Shown: positions 22,555 through 35,249, counted from the stretch's first letter. The stretch is 64,000 bases of DNA from Wyeomyia smithii (GCF_029784165.1 NC_073696.1:82396220-82460219), one strand, 5' to 3'. Notes: generated from the sequence alone by a model not told the origin. Made by a program: numbers and translations.

Positions 22555-25252
22555 AGTGGCAACCAATGCACACTGGGCCAGATATGGAATCTAGCAGAAC
22601 GAAATTATTAGCGCTCTCAGGGTTTGACCAATCGGTTTCCGATCTTGCACAAAGTTTTTTGGTATAGTTAGGGCTTCATTTTGGATGTTTGAATTAGTTC
22701 GGAATTTAGCCGCGAAGGTGGCGTTGCGATGCCAACTTCTTTCCCTTACACGCTAGAGCTTTGCAGTTTCGACAAAGTTATAGATCTCTAAATTTTATGA
22801 AACTTTACATAATATACAAAATTTCAAACTTTTCAAGTTTCAGAGATCTACGATTTTTTATAAAATTTGTTTGAATTTCACGTTGTATTGTGATAATTTT
22901 ATGAGTTCACTCGAAAATTTTTTTCTCGATAGAAATTGAATAATTACGTCGTTTTCTTCCGTGTGCAGAAGTTTTTGATGTACCTCAGTGAAAATATCAC
23001 ACAAAATTTGAAAGAAATACACAATTTTGTGAATTAGATATCTCATTGGTTAGCAAGTATTAGCAAACCGTGATTTTTTCTAAAAACTGTACATCAAAAA
23101 ATCTTTATTTTCTGAAATTTTGAACGATTTTATGTTTCTGTGATATTTCAGTTTGAATATAACCATAGATTTCATGTAAAAATACGATTTCTATGTATTT
23201 ATTGCATGGAATACACGGTCCAGTACTCTGATATTCTATCCAACCTATTTGCAGTCTCCAGCAAAGTTTCTCAGTGTAATAAGAACTTCAACTTGACGTT
23301 TAGTTTAGTTCGCGATTTGGCCGCAGAGATGGCGCTTGGACACCAACTTTTTATTCTTACACGCTAGTACTCTGCAGTTTTTGACAAAGTTTTAATTCAG
23401 AAAATTTTATGTAACTTCGTAGAAGAAACAAAATTTCTGTCTCTTAATTTTTTTTTAAATTTACGAGTTTTTGATGAATTTGCTTGAGTTTCACGTTTTT
23501 TGTAATAGTTTTGTGATTCGAAACAATAAAATCACCAAAGAATATGCAATTTTCTGAATCAGTATGCCTATTTCGGATCGTTTTCGGCACGTAGAAAAAA
23601 GAACAATTTTAACTGTAGTCGTCTTCACTTTAGAGCGTTCAAAATTTTCGCATATGTCGTTGCTATTGGATTTGACTACGAAACACAAAGTAACATTTGA
23701 TCCAATAGCAACGGATCTTCTCTCAATAAGCCTAGCCTTACTAACAAAAACTTGGCGTATACTCAAACCGAAAACGATCCGAAGTATGCTGATTCAGAGA
23801 GAGAATCACAATCACAAAACTATGTATTTTATCAAATTTTGTGTAATGTTTTCACCTAAGTACTTCAAAAACTTCTATACTCGGAAGCAAACGACTTAAT
23901 GATTCAATTTCTATCGAGAAAAATTTTTTAAGAAATAATTCGAGCGAACTCATGAAATCATCACAATACAACGTGAAATTCAGACCAATTTTATAAAAAC
24001 TCGTAGATCTCTGAAATTTGAAGAGTTAGAAATTTTGTATATTCTGTAAAGTTTCAAAGAATTTAGAGATCTACAACTTTGTCGAAAACTGCAAAGCTCT
24101 AGCGTGTAAGGAAAAGAAGTTGGCATCGCAACGCCACCTTCGCGGCTTTGTAACTGTAGGTATAATTTCTATTTAAGAATGATGAGAGCATCGTGCGATT
24201 AGAATAAAATTCCAGTAATGTCAAGAAAACTCAGGTGGGATCTGATTACCAGACGTACCCCTCCCACCCTATCTCTGTTGAAGCATGCAGCCGCAACGAT
24301 ACAGCTTCATCCCACCCACCACCAGGGGGCGGAAAATGGAACCAATCTGCAGATGGGTGGTGATAATAAGGCGAAAAAAAAACTTGGGAGAGTAATATTC
24401 TTGGCGCGAAAAACTAAGGCTATTGGTCGTGAGAGCGAGGATAACTAGAAGGGTTGGTCATTCTAATTCCAACCGCCTAAAAGATAGGAAGTTACTTTAT
24501 AGAAAAGTGGAGAAGTGAAATTCAAGGAAAAGAGAAGAAGGAAGTTTATTCATTAGAAGCATGGAGAAGGAGAAACAGGCGGTACGCAAAGCAAACGACA
24601 GGTAGGAATAAACCTTCGATCGCGCTCACGATCACGACCTATAGCTACTCGACGCTAAAACGTCCTTAAACGACAGGACCCCGTATTTCTGCCCTGAAAC
24701 CGACGCCCATCTTGCATCACCGCCACGCCGCCACGACGCCATTGCATTGCCGCCATCACCAGCCGCTGTGACCTACCACCAGAGATTACTACTACGGTTG
24801 CACCCGGCAACCTCGCCCAACCGTTACCATCAGGCGACCCACCAGACCGCTGACCGCAGTCCCCTGACCGCTGACCGCAGACCGCAGGCTTCAAAGAAGG
24901 CACGCAACCGAGTTTCGAGGTAGGAGTAGGGTGATTAAAAAATCCAGAAGTGGAGATATTAAGAATAAAGGGGAAAGTTTTTGGTGAAAGAGATGTCACA
25001 AGAGTTTTCTTGGCAATAAGTCGCGAACCTGTGCCGACCCTGAGGCATGTTTGGGGGTTGTCATACTTGCTAAGTAGCAATGTATCCTGTTAGTTACAGC
25101 TTAATTCTGAACTAATTAAAACATTAAAAATGAAGCCCTCACTATACCAAGAAACTTTGTAGAAGATCGGAAACCGATTGATCAAACCAAGAGAGCGGTA
25201 ATAATTTCGTTCCGCTAGATTCCATTCCTGGCCCAGTGTGCAGTGGTTGTCA
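22555..25252. mobile_element. Foldback element with long inverted arms
   Basis: The left arm (about 22555-23000) is repeated in inverted form by the right arm (about 23830-24148 continuing at 25103-25252). Shared words include GCACACTGGGCCAG, AATCGGTTTCCGATCTT, AAGGTGGCGTTGCGATGCCA and TTACACGCTAGAGCTTTGCA. A diverged direct copy of part of the left arm lies at 23300-23560. The centre (23556-23800) is palindromic around ACCGAAAACGATCCGAA, with an inner hairpin of GTTGCTATTGGAT. No transposase was found. A solo LTR splits the right arm. The element lies inside the 11-bp minisatellite. Confidence 0.8.
24149..25098. mobile_element. Solo LTR, 950 bp
   Basis: It begins TGTAAC and ends GTTACA, the TG...CA form of LTRs, and is flanked by the 4-bp duplication GCTT (24145-24148, 25099-25102). 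Removing it with one GCTT restores the palindrome arm across CGCGGCTTAATTCTGAAC, which independently proves the insertion. No gag-pol, primer-binding site or second LTR is present, so it is the product of LTR-LTR recombination. Four-base duplications fit Ty3/gypsy-type elements but do not settle the superfamily. The 76- and 141-residue frames inside it are non-coding LTR sequence. Confidence 0.85.
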
Positions 25253-25260
25253 ATCGAGCC

Positions 25261-27470
25261 CAAGCTCAAGTTTCAGTTTAGTTTCAGATTGGTTTAGGTT
25301 CAACCTTATTTTTGTTTCGGAGCGGTTTCAGATCAGTTATAGTTTAGTTAGTAGTTCAGTTAGAATTCAGTTTCAGTTCAGCATCAATTCAGTTTTAGTT
25401 CAGCTTCAATTCAGTTTCATTCAGGTTTCAGTTCAGTTAGTTTAATTAGTTCAGTTTTTAGTTAAGTTTTAGTTCAGATTCAGTTCAGCTTTATTTGAAT
25501 TTCAGTTGAGCTTCAGTTCAATTTTAGTTAAGTTTCAGTTCAGTTTTATTTAAGTTAAAGTTCAGTATCAATTCGGTTTCATTTCAGTTTCATCTCAGTT
25601 ACAGTTTAGTTTCCGTTCAGTTTCAGTTTAGTTTCAGATCAGTTTCATTTCAGTTTCAGCACAGTTTCAGTTTAGTTTCAGTTCAGTTTCAGTTCAGTTT
25701 TAGCTCAGCTGCAATTCAGTTTCAGTTCAGTTGTAGTTCAGTTTCAGATTAGTATCAGTTATGTTTAAGATAAGTTTAGGGTCAGTTTAAATTAGTTTCA
25801 GTTTAGTTTTAGTTCAATTTTAGTTCAGTTTAGTGAGCTTTAGCTCAGCTGCAATTCTATTTCAGTTAATTTTTAATCCAGTTTCATTTAAGTTGAAGTT
25901 CAGTTTCGGGTCAGCTTCAAATTAGCTTTAGTTTAGTTTTAGTTCAGTTTCGGTCCAGTTTTAGTTCAGTTTAAATTTGAATTCAGTTCAGTTTAAGTTT
26001 AGTTTCTGTTTAGTTTCAGTTCATTTTCAGTTCACTTTGAGTTCAGTTTTAGTTCAGTTTCAGTTTATTTTCAGTTCAGTTTCAGTTCAGCTTCAACTCT
26101 GTTTCATTTAGGTTTCAGTTAAGTTAGTTTAGTTAGTTCAGTTTTTAGTTTAGTTTCAGTTCAGTTTCAGTTCAGATTCAGTTCAGCTTCAGTTGAATTT
26201 CAGTTGAGCTTAAGTTCAATTTTTGTTCAGTTTAAGTTCAGTTTCATTTAAGTTGAAGTTCAGTATCAATTCGGTTTCATTTCAGTTTCAGTTTAGTTTC
26301 TGTTCAGTTGCAGTTCAGTTTCAGTTTAGTTTCAGTTCAGTTTCAGTTGAGTTTCAGTTCAGTTTCAGGTCATTTTCAGTTCAATTTAAGTTAAGTTTCA
26401 CTTTAGTTTTAGTTCAGTTTCAATTCAATTTTAGCTCAGCTGCAATTCAATTTTAGTTCAGTTGTAGTTCAGTTTCAGATTAGTTTTAGTTAAGTTTCGG
26501 GTCAGTACAAATTAGTTTCAGTTCAGTTTTAGTTCAATTTTAGTTCAGTTTTGTGAGCTTCAGCTCAGTTGCATCTCAATTTCTGTTAATTTTTAGTTTA
26601 GTTTCATTTAAGTTGAAGTTCAGTTTCGGGTCAGTTTCAAATTACTTTCAGTTTAGTTTAGTTCAGTTTTGGTCCAGTTTTAGTCCAGTTCAATTTGAAT
26701 TCAGTTCAGTTTGAGTTTAGTTTCTGTTTAGTTTCAGTTCAGTTTCAGTTTAGTTTTAGTTCAGTTTCAGTTTAGTTTCCGTTCATTTTAAGTTCAGTCC
26801 AGTGTCAGATTAGTATCAATTCAGTTTCAATTCAGTTTCATTTGGGTTTCAGTTCAGTTAGTTTAGTTAGTGCAGTTTTTAGTTTAGTTTCAGCTTAGTT
26901 TCAGTTCAAAATTAGTTCAGCTTCAGTTGAATTTCAGTTGAGCTTAAGTTCAGTTTCAGTTCAGTTTTATTTTAGTTAAAGTTCGGTTTCAATTCGGTTT
27001 CATTTTAGCTCAGTTTCAGTTTCAGTTTCAGTTCAGTTGCAGTTCAGTTTCAGTTTGAGTTTAGTTTCAGTTCAGTTTCAGTTCAATGTCAGTTCAGTTT
27101 TATTTTAGTTTAGTACATTTTCAGTTTGGTTCAAGTTTAGATTTAGTTAAGTTTTAGTGCACTTTAAGCTTATTTGCAGTTCTATTTCAGTTCCAGAGAT
27201 AGCTTCAGTTAAGTTTCAGTTCAGTTTTATTGAGGTAAAGTTCAGTATCAATTCGTTTTCATTTCAGTTTCAGTTTAGTTTCTGTTAAGTTTCAGTTCAG
27301 TTTCAATTTAGTTTCAGTATAGTTTCAGTCCAGTTTCAGTTTAGTTTCAGTTCAGTTTCAGCTCAATTTCAGTTCAGTTTCAGTTCAGGTTCAGTTCAGT
27401 TTCAGTTCAGTTTCGGTTCAGTTTCAGTTCAGTTTCAGTTCAATGTCTGTTCAGTTTTATTTCATTTCAG
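25261..27470 (+). repeat. 11-bp minisatellite, main block (~2.2 kb)
   Basis: About 200 degenerate units of CAGTTTCAGTT stand in head-to-tail order. Longer words recur within the block (for example AGTTCAGTTTTTAGTT near 25451 and 26131, and TTTAAGTTGAAGTTCAG at several places), which shows secondary duplication of multi-unit segments. One frame translates into an 11-residue peptide repeat rich in F, S, V and Q because 11 is not a multiple of 3; this is an artefact. Confidence 0.9.
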
Positions 27471-27472
27471 TA

Positions 27473-28468
27473 CACGCAAAACTTTTCCTTGTTACTTTAA
27501 AAGCAATTGCGCAAAATTGCCTTTTTGGTAACAATTCTATTACTAAAAAGGCAATAAAGTTCTTCCCCAGTCAAGTAACAACACATTCTGTCATATATTT
27601 TGCACGTTTTACGGAAGTAAGAGTATCTAATAATGGTCGTTTCAACCACATGCAAAGTTTTTTTTTTGTCGAAAAATGCTCCCTTTCCATCTCCAGTCAA
27701 GAAAAATCACACACCGTCGCATGTGTTCCACATGTTAGGCCTGAAACATGCTGAACGCCAACGCTAGCGATCGGGCGAGATTCTCGCCGTAGGTTAATCA
27801 ACGCGTATTAGTTCGCTCGTTGTATGCATACGGAGAAAAAAATATGTATGCATGCGGAGAAAAAATATGACAAGAGCTGCCAAGCAGCATTTTTCCCCGG
27901 CATACAGTATGCAAACGTTGATGATTTCAAAAACTTTAAATGCGCCTTGAAATCGCATCACGATCTGTAAACTGCGTTAGAGAAAAACACAAACATTCGC
28001 TTCCTTGCAAGCTATCTAAAACACACACTTGTTGGTTCATGGAAACTCATTTGGACCTGTTTGAAGATACAAAACTCGTGCCCGTCAAGAACAATATTCG
28101 CAAATCCGGCAACTCTGACCATATGGTATTACATATTTCCATTTCAAGTAAACACTGGGGAACGAAACGAAAGTGTTTCTAATTAGACATTTGAGGTTGA
28201 CGGTTGAGATTCTGATTATGTGCGAAGAAGGGGAAGGAAATAAACCTGATCGTTGCATCAATGCAAATGCAGGGAGTGAAATCTCGATACACATCTATTG
28301 CGGTTCTTGGTTGTATGTTCGCCGGCAAAAACACATACAAGCGTGTAGCCGTCATAAATTTTGTTACTTTTGGATTATTACACTTTTTGTATAATGTGGG
28401 TCGTAGTACACAAAAAGTAATAAAAAGTTGCAGTAGAGTAACAAAATCTACCTCGTTCCTGTTGGGTG
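27473..28468. mobile_element. TA-flanked non-autonomous element (~1 kb)
   Basis: Unique sequence interrupts the minisatellite between TA dinucleotides (27471-27472 and 28469-28470). Its ends CACGCAAAAC and GTTGGGTG are imperfect inverted repeats. Joining the flanks gives CAGTACATTTTCAG, close to an uninterrupted copy of the repeat at 27111. A TA duplication fits the Tc1/mariner group, though the ends are short. No transposase was seen. Confidence 0.55.
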
Positions 28469-28470
28469 TA

Positions 28471-28820
28471 CATTTTCAGTTTGGTTCAAGTTTAGATTTA
28501 GTTAAGTTTTAGTGCAGTTTAAGCTTAGTTGCAGTTCTATTTCAGTTCCAGAGATAGCTTCAGTTCAGTTTCATTTGTTATAGTTCAGAAAAATTTCAGT
28601 ACAGGTTTAGGTCAGTTGTAATTCAGTCTTAGTACAGTTTTAGTTAAGTTTTATTTCAGTTTCAATTCAGTTTCAGTACAGCTTTAGTTCAGTTCAATTT
28701 AGCTTCATTTTAGTTCAGTTTAGTTTAGTTCAGTTTTAGTGAAGTCTAAACTCAGTAGCAGTTCTGTTCCAGTTCCTTTTCATTTCATTTCCAGATTAGT
28801 TTCAGTTCAGTTTCATCATA
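28471..28820 (+). repeat. 11-bp minisatellite, right block
   Basis: This continues the minisatellite after the insertion. Its first ~90 bases (starting ACATTTTCAGTTTGGTTC) duplicate those at 27114-27205, so the array grew by segment duplication as well as by single units. Confidence 0.85.
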
Positions 28821-31300
28821 GAAAATAAATCATGTTATTGCAAGCTATTTAAAATAAAAACGAAAAAGAGTTATGGACAAACCTAGCGTTATTCTGTTTT
28901 AGCTTATAATTTAAATATTAGACACAAATTAAAAGACTTATGTTTCCCCCGAATTAATGCTCTTTCACTCTCGTTCAACTTCCACATTTATCCAAAATTG
29001 ACCAAAATTAAGGGATGCAGTTCATATAAAAATGAGCTTAATAACAACTCTATTAAATCATGAACTGGGCAGACAATTCAACGGATAAATTTTTCCTCCA
29101 TTCCAGTATCGAAAGGCTCCGTTGCTGCAATCGCACCACGTAGATCAGATCTCGACTAACACGCTCTGTCTAACGTTTTCCATCCCTTGCATTGCGCACC
29201 CGACCGTAACGAGGCACCCTCTGCCACCACCGGAATCGGCACCGTAAGTACCGAATCATGACAGCATTCAGTGATTTCATTGTGCACCTTCATTAAAGCA
29301 TAAAGCATAGCGAAAATGTGTCTAGAGGGTATTGCCGTGAAACAAATCAGATAGAAATCAAACGGGGGAGGAAAGGGCTCAACTTTGCTGCTTCCTAAAC
29401 GGATACATGTGTCGACAATATTTTTCCGGCTCCGCCATCATCATCAGAAAATCTTGATTGTTATTATTTGTCATTTTGGCTAGTTAGCGAGATAAGGATC
29501 GTTTCGTGCAGTGTGACCAACCGGGTAGAGGGAGGAAATTGAATTCACCCCAACCGAATAATTTTTGGCTGGTCCCATCGGGTGCCTTTTTCCCGCAGGA
29601 AGGGCTTGCAAGTGATTGCGTGCATCACCGAGCATAAATATGCCGTCCGTGATTTGGTTTCGTTGCTGCTCCGATGTTGCCACTTGATGATTGCAGTCAA
29701 GAAGAATAGTGTTTCCAGTGGCGGTGCGTGTTTGGCCCAAGTATTCACAGATATGATCGCGCTGATTATGTCCTTTTCAATTTACTGATTTCAGCTTTGA
29801 CGTCCCTGGATAGGGTTGTGTGAGTTTTGTCTTACTATTTGCGGAAACGTTGAGTTAAATTTATTTATTGGTTTTTAACTGTATAATATTTTTTTTACAT
29901 GAAATCAATTTTATGGTTCTTTCGATTCTAATGTACATTTCAGAAGCTAAATATAATGACTATTTCACAGTCGTAGATTAAGCATACGAATGCAGACTGT
30001 AATTAGTGGGCCCCACATTCGCGGTTGCTCAAATAGAAAAGCTGTTGGCAGGTCGACGATGCATAACCCAACCGACTGCCGTCGTCGCAATCGCCACAAC
30101 CACGAAGCATGTTAAACCGAAATACACAAATTTTTATTGCGCAATTTTGGACCCATGAAACCCGATAAACAGCGCAATTTTGTGACTCTTTACGGTCGCA
30201 TTGCATGTGCTTGTGCAACTAAATACGCAATGGTGGGTCGTCTGAGTCGTAGCCTGATGGGGGGCTGGCTTCAGTTGCTGCAGTTGTGCTGCAGCCGCCC
30301 GTTCTGAAGCGAAATTAAATTTCCCATGAATATTAATGCAAGTCGCTCTAGAGCCGCTTCGGGGCTGACCTTTTGCGCTATCTGATCATCGCTGGCTCTT
30401 TGGGAGGCAGCCAGTGGAACAGGTCTGCTTCCACGGTGCGATAAAAATCGAAGATGGTAATCAGGTTGGCAAAAATAAAGAATTTTAATGCCATATCGCA
30501 AATCTGACAGCAGTCATATTTGAGCTAAGGATTAAAAAGTTTTTCAAATAAATTTAAATCCAGCTTGCAGTGCATAGGGAGTTCCTGGTGGCAACCGACC
30601 CTTCTCCGTTCGGTGCAAGTCATTTTACCATACCAATTTGTCGAAGGGCTTTGCTGCAATAGCCCATTGAAATTACCGTGGAAATTCGAGTACGCACCCT
30701 CCAAATTTATTGTTCCAGTTTTTATTCCATTTATCAAGGGTACACTTGAGCGATGTAAATGCGGCGAATCTTTCCACCAAGCCACCGGAGCACGCAGGGA
30801 GGGCAAATACGGAAAGGCAAAACGTTGAAAGATGAGATATACAAAAGCATATGATACCAATCAGGATGCGGCGCGTGTGTTCTTAGACGGATAATCTGCT
30901 TACATGCAGGGTCGAAGGAAGTTGTACTGTTTGTACGGCAGGCAGAGGGGTTTTTGATGTTAAAAAATTAGTTGTACATCTTTTTGCGGGATTGTGAATG
31001 AGATTTGGGTTTTAGTACATAGTTAGATATTATTGTTTGAATGTTAATGACGATTCGCTAATGAAGGATTTTCTTCATTCATGGTACAGAAAATTTGCTT
31101 ACCATCAAACATAAATTGTTCATTTGTTAATTTAAAACTAAACAGTTATACATACAGCCTTTCTCATTCAAACTTATTATTTGTAAAAATAGATTTACAT
31201 GAATGCTTAAATCCAAAAAGGTATATTCACTCTTTGGGTTCTAAAATATTGATGTTGTAATTAAAGTATAAAATATGAAATTTGACGTAATCTTAGTGCT
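28821..31300. other. Gene-free, mostly unique sequence
   Basis: No gene, RNA or repeat family is recognised. Positions 29100-30850 are richer in GC and may be conserved host non-coding DNA. The frames at 30525-30860 overlap on opposite strands and look like chance. Confidence 0.4.
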
Positions 31301-33523
31301 TCAGAAACAGCGAAATATAAGAAATGACTCTTAATTTCGAACAATTTATTCACGAGCGATACCGGGAACGTTCAAATAGTACGATTGTTGAGGCCATATA
31401 TATTGATCAAAGCAGCTATAGTGTTGAATAGTCTTTGAATTTCTTTTCTTTACAAAACTATTGAACCACATATCAAATTTTTTAGATGACTCGTTTGTTT
31501 GACACTAGTTATGTTCAAATAAGTCGTATAATACTTGAGACAATAGACTTTCGTTGTTTTACAAATTAAAACAGAACGGTTGCTTAAGTTTCAGTTCACC
31601 CTTAACTATCCCGTTCATTCGATATCAATGTTGTTCAAATCTGTCGTGTTGTTTCTAAGATAATGAAGTTTAGTGATTTTCACATTTCGATACATTACAG
31701 ATGAAGTTACATTCCGATTACAGCAAAATTCAATAGGGTGTTATGAGGCAGCTAGACCTTTCATTTGATACTAATTTTGTGGAAATCGGGTCAACCATCT
31801 CTGAGAAAAGTGAGTGAGCCCAAGTAGTCATCAGAATATGTTTCTTTTCATAGCTGGATTTCACATTTTTAAACATAACAGGAAAAGTAATAATCCGTTC
31901 GCAAAAAAAAAAAACATTAGAGTCTTATGGGGCAACAAGACTTTCCATATGACACTGATTTTATGAAAATCGGTCCAGCCATCTCTGAGAAACATGAGTG
32001 AGATTAAACAGTCTCCAGAACACGTTTCTTTCTGTAACTTCTGAACCATATGTTCAATCTTCATAAAATTCAAAAGTTGAGGAATTTTAGGTAGCCCGTT
32101 CATTTGAAACCAATTTTGTTCAAATCGGTTGTGTAGTTTCTGCGATATTGATGTTTTGTGATTCTTACATTTTGATACATAACCTCTAAACTAGAAATCA
32201 GATTACAATAAAATTCAATAGGGTCTTATAGGGCAACTAGACCTTTTATTTGCAATTGATTTCATTGAAATCGATTCAGCCATCTCTGAAAAAATCAAGT
32301 GAGACTGGGAGAACGTTACACACACACACACATGCAGAAAATGCTCAGCTCGTCGAACTGAGTCGAGTGGTATACGACATTCGGCCCTTTTGAGCACTCT
32401 TTTAACTTTAGTTTTTGCAGTGATTGCTATACCTTTCTAGGAGAAAGGCAAAAAGTGAAATGATAGAAATGACTTTTAATTTCAACTTCAATCCCGAGCA
32501 AGGCCTCAAACATTGAAATAGTACAATATTAAATTTAAATGATGTTAAGGCCACATATTTAGATCGTAGCTATAGTTTTAAACAGTCTGTGGGTTTCGTT
32601 TCTTTCTTTAACTTTCAAACCACATGTTTAAACATTATGAAATTCATTGTTTAAGGGTTTGAAAGCCCATTTATTTGAATTCAACTATGTTCATAGCTTC
32701 TGAGATATAAGAGCGTTTTTCACATTCTGACGCAGCGCCAAAACTAAAAGTTTGATTACAATGAAATTCAATAGCAACCTAAGCGGCAAATAGACCCTTC
32801 ATTTGACACCAAGATAGAAAGAATCGGTCAGACCATCTCTGAGAAAAGTGAGTGCGTAAGAAAGGTGCACATACACACGTACACACCCACACACAAACAT
32901 ATACACCTATACATGCATATATGCAGAAAATGCTCGATTCGTCGAACTGAGTTGAGTAGTATATGACATTCGGCCATTTCAATCATTTTTCTACCTTTTC
33001 ATTAGCCAGTGATCGTTAGGAGAAAGTCAATGTGTTTACTTTCATTATGTGATTTCACATTTTTATGAACAACGGACACAGTTACAATCCGATTACAATG
33101 AAGTTCAATAGCAACCTATGGGGCAACTAGACCTTTCATTTGACACTAATTTTGTGAAAATCGGTTCAGCCATCACTGACAAAAATGAGTGAGTTTAAAC
33201 AACCTCAGGAAAACTTTTCTTTATATAACTTTTGAACCATATGTTCAATCATAACGAAATTCAAAAGTTAAGGGTTCTGGGGACAGCTCAATCATTCAAA
33301 ACCAGTTTTATTAAAATCGGTGGTGTGGTTTCTGAGATATTGATGTTTCGTGATTTTTACATTTTTATACATAACCTCTAAACTAAAAATCCGATTACAA
33401 TGAAATTCAATAGCAACCTATGGCGCAACTAGACCTTTCATTTGCAATTAATTTTATGAAAATCGGTCTAGCCATCTCTGAGAAAAGTGAGTGAGAAAAA
33501 AAAGTTGCACATACACACACACA

Positions 33524-33573
<50 letters not shown>

Positions 33574-33705
33574 TACATACATACAGAAAATGCTCAGTTC
33601 GTCGAAAGAAGTCGAGTGGTATATGACATTCGGCCATTGGGACCACTTTTATACCTTCGGTTTTTCCAGTGATTGCTATACCTTTCTAGGAGAAAGGCAA
33701 AAACT
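31300..33705. repeat. Three tandem copies of a mosquito-type repeat with AC microsatellite
   Basis: Three units end near 32455, 33030 and 33705. Each runs through CATTTGACACTAATTTTGTG-like sequence, CATCTCTGAGAAAAGTGAGTG, an AC-rich run, ATGCTCAG(C/T)TCGTCGAA, and GACATTCGGCC. Units 1 and 3 close with CCTTTCTAGGAGAAAGGCAA; unit 2 has a degenerate GTTAGGAGAAAGTCAA. I recall this arrangement as very common in Aedes genomes, but could not verify it. The frames that read as runs of V and C are microsatellite read-through. The mechanism of spread is unknown. Confidence 0.8.
33509..33584. repeat. (AC)n/(ACAT)n microsatellite
   Basis: A nearly perfect AC run passes into four ACAT units. It is the longest of three such runs, the others lying at about 32320 and 32868-32915, at the same place in each repeat unit. 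Confidence 0.95.
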
Positions 33706-33929
33706 TGACAGTCGACTTAAACTTGCCGCGTATCAATGGGAATTCAATTTCATAAGAAAATATGGTGTGTTACCCGTAGAAGTAATTTATTTATAAATAA
33801 CTAGCGTTTTCAACTAATTGGAATACTTTTGTTTATCTACTGGGAGTTACAAAATCAAGTACTGATAATCTAGATTGCGGAACTTTTTTTCATGGACTTA
33901 GGAAAAGATATAGTTTAATTGCTTTTGTC

Positions 33930-34520
33930 TAGTAACAAGAAATGAAAAAATTAAGAAAAGTTTACAACGAGAAAACTGGAAACAGTAAATAAGAAAACAG
34001 TATAATTGCAAATAATAAGACGAAGGGCAGGAAAATAAGAAACTAGAAAACACGAAGGTAAAGAAAGTCAACAACACAGAAATGTAATGAGGAGAAAAAG
34101 GAAGGGAAACGCCCGGAAACAGAAGAACTCTATTTCTTGCGGCAGGTGTTCCCACAATAAACAAGAGAACAGGTAGAAAATTCGATTGAAAACGCAATAA
34201 GAAAGGAAATCAAGAAAACAGGAAGCCACGAGAGCAGCAAATAGGATACCTATAGGAAAGCATTGAATAAATACAAACAAGAAACATTAAAAAGGAAACA
34301 AGACAGAGAACAGAGAAACAGGGAAAGTAACCAGAAACACAATCAACAACAAAACAGGAAACAACAATTAAAGAACAAAAGCAGGAATATGAGAGAATGG
34401 GGAAGCTATTGAACGAGAAAGAAAATAGGAATACGAATCCAGCAAACGTAAGAGGGGGTCATCAACAAACTGAAGGTAATAGGCAATAGAGGCAATAGAG
34501 GTAAGAAACAGAGGTAGCGA
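33930..34520 (+). repeat. Purine-rich degenerate repeat
   Basis: The plus strand is strikingly A/G-rich, with irregular repetition of words such as GAAAAC, AGGAAAC and AAGAAAACAG. No unit length is constant. Frames on the minus strand are F/S/L-rich low complexity, not genes. Confidence 0.65.
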
Positions 34521-34889
34521 GAGGTATCCAAATGACTTAGGTATGCTTATGAAAGGAGTGACGGGGATTCAAGAAAACCTTTTGTAAGATTTGAAAATTC
34601 AAACTAAAAAAAAAACCTTCAAAATCCACTCCATGTAGGAAACAAATTTTTGAAAAAAAAAAAAACATTATTTCAATTTTTCGAACATTAAAGATAATCT
34701 CCCAACTTCATTTTGCTGAAGAAATATCAATGATTTTCATTGAAAAAACATTTGAATAGAGTGTTCATTTATTGGTTAGTTTTTTAGGTATGACAGCAAA
34801 AAAGACCCACCGCCATAATATTTGTCCATGTAATTCACGTTGGTTAACCCCCCGGTGTTGACACTTCAATGTTTTAGTTTATTGACAAC

Positions 34890-35228
34890 ATTCAAAGTAG
34901 AGCTCGTTAAACAACTTGGAGTGTCGAAAAGTGTTATTTAAAGAGTTATGGCAGCTGTGGAAAAATGACAGGAGACAAATTGCCATGCAGGTCCGGAACC
35001 TTATTGTGCGTGATGCTAAGCGTGGCTAATCTCAACGGAAAACAGCGGAAAAGATCCTAGTAAAATATAAGGAGTACGGTAGTGTTGTGATCGACCGGGA
35101 GAAGGAGTGAAGCGTAAGAGCAGTACGCAAACCAATGACCTGATCATCCGGCAGATCGTGACGTCATCATTAAGCATTTACTTCAAGGACAAAGGAAATT
35201 TTTCAAGAGTGAGTGCGATGGTAAATAA
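34890..35228 (+). pseudogene. Mariner transposase N-terminal fragment
   Basis: The plus strand encodes, with stops and shifts, a helix-turn-helix stretch (LVKQLGVSKSVI near 34905-34940). A linker and second-helix region follows (GSVVIDR, then KRSTQTNDLIIRQIV at about 35115-35165). This is the layout of the paired DNA-binding domain of Tc1/mariner transposases. No catalytic domain follows, because a SINE begins at 35250 and the downstream sequence is unrelated. Confidence 0.55.
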
Positions 35229-35249
35229 ATCAGCTGTAATCTGTTAAAT

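Noticed and set aside
24218..25080. 76- and 141-residue frames on both strands
   Set aside because: They lie inside a solo LTR defined by its ends and target duplication, and show no gag or pol motif.
26223..26456. 77-residue F/S/V/Q-rich repetitive peptide
   Set aside because: It is a translation of the 11-bp minisatellite; three units give 11 codons, so every frame shows it.
30525..30860. 111-residue minus-strand and 87-residue plus-strand frames
   Set aside because: They overlap on opposite strands and neither has a recognisable domain.
33407..33796. Cysteine/valine-rich and histidine/threonine-rich peptides
   Set aside because: They are the two strands of an AC microsatellite.
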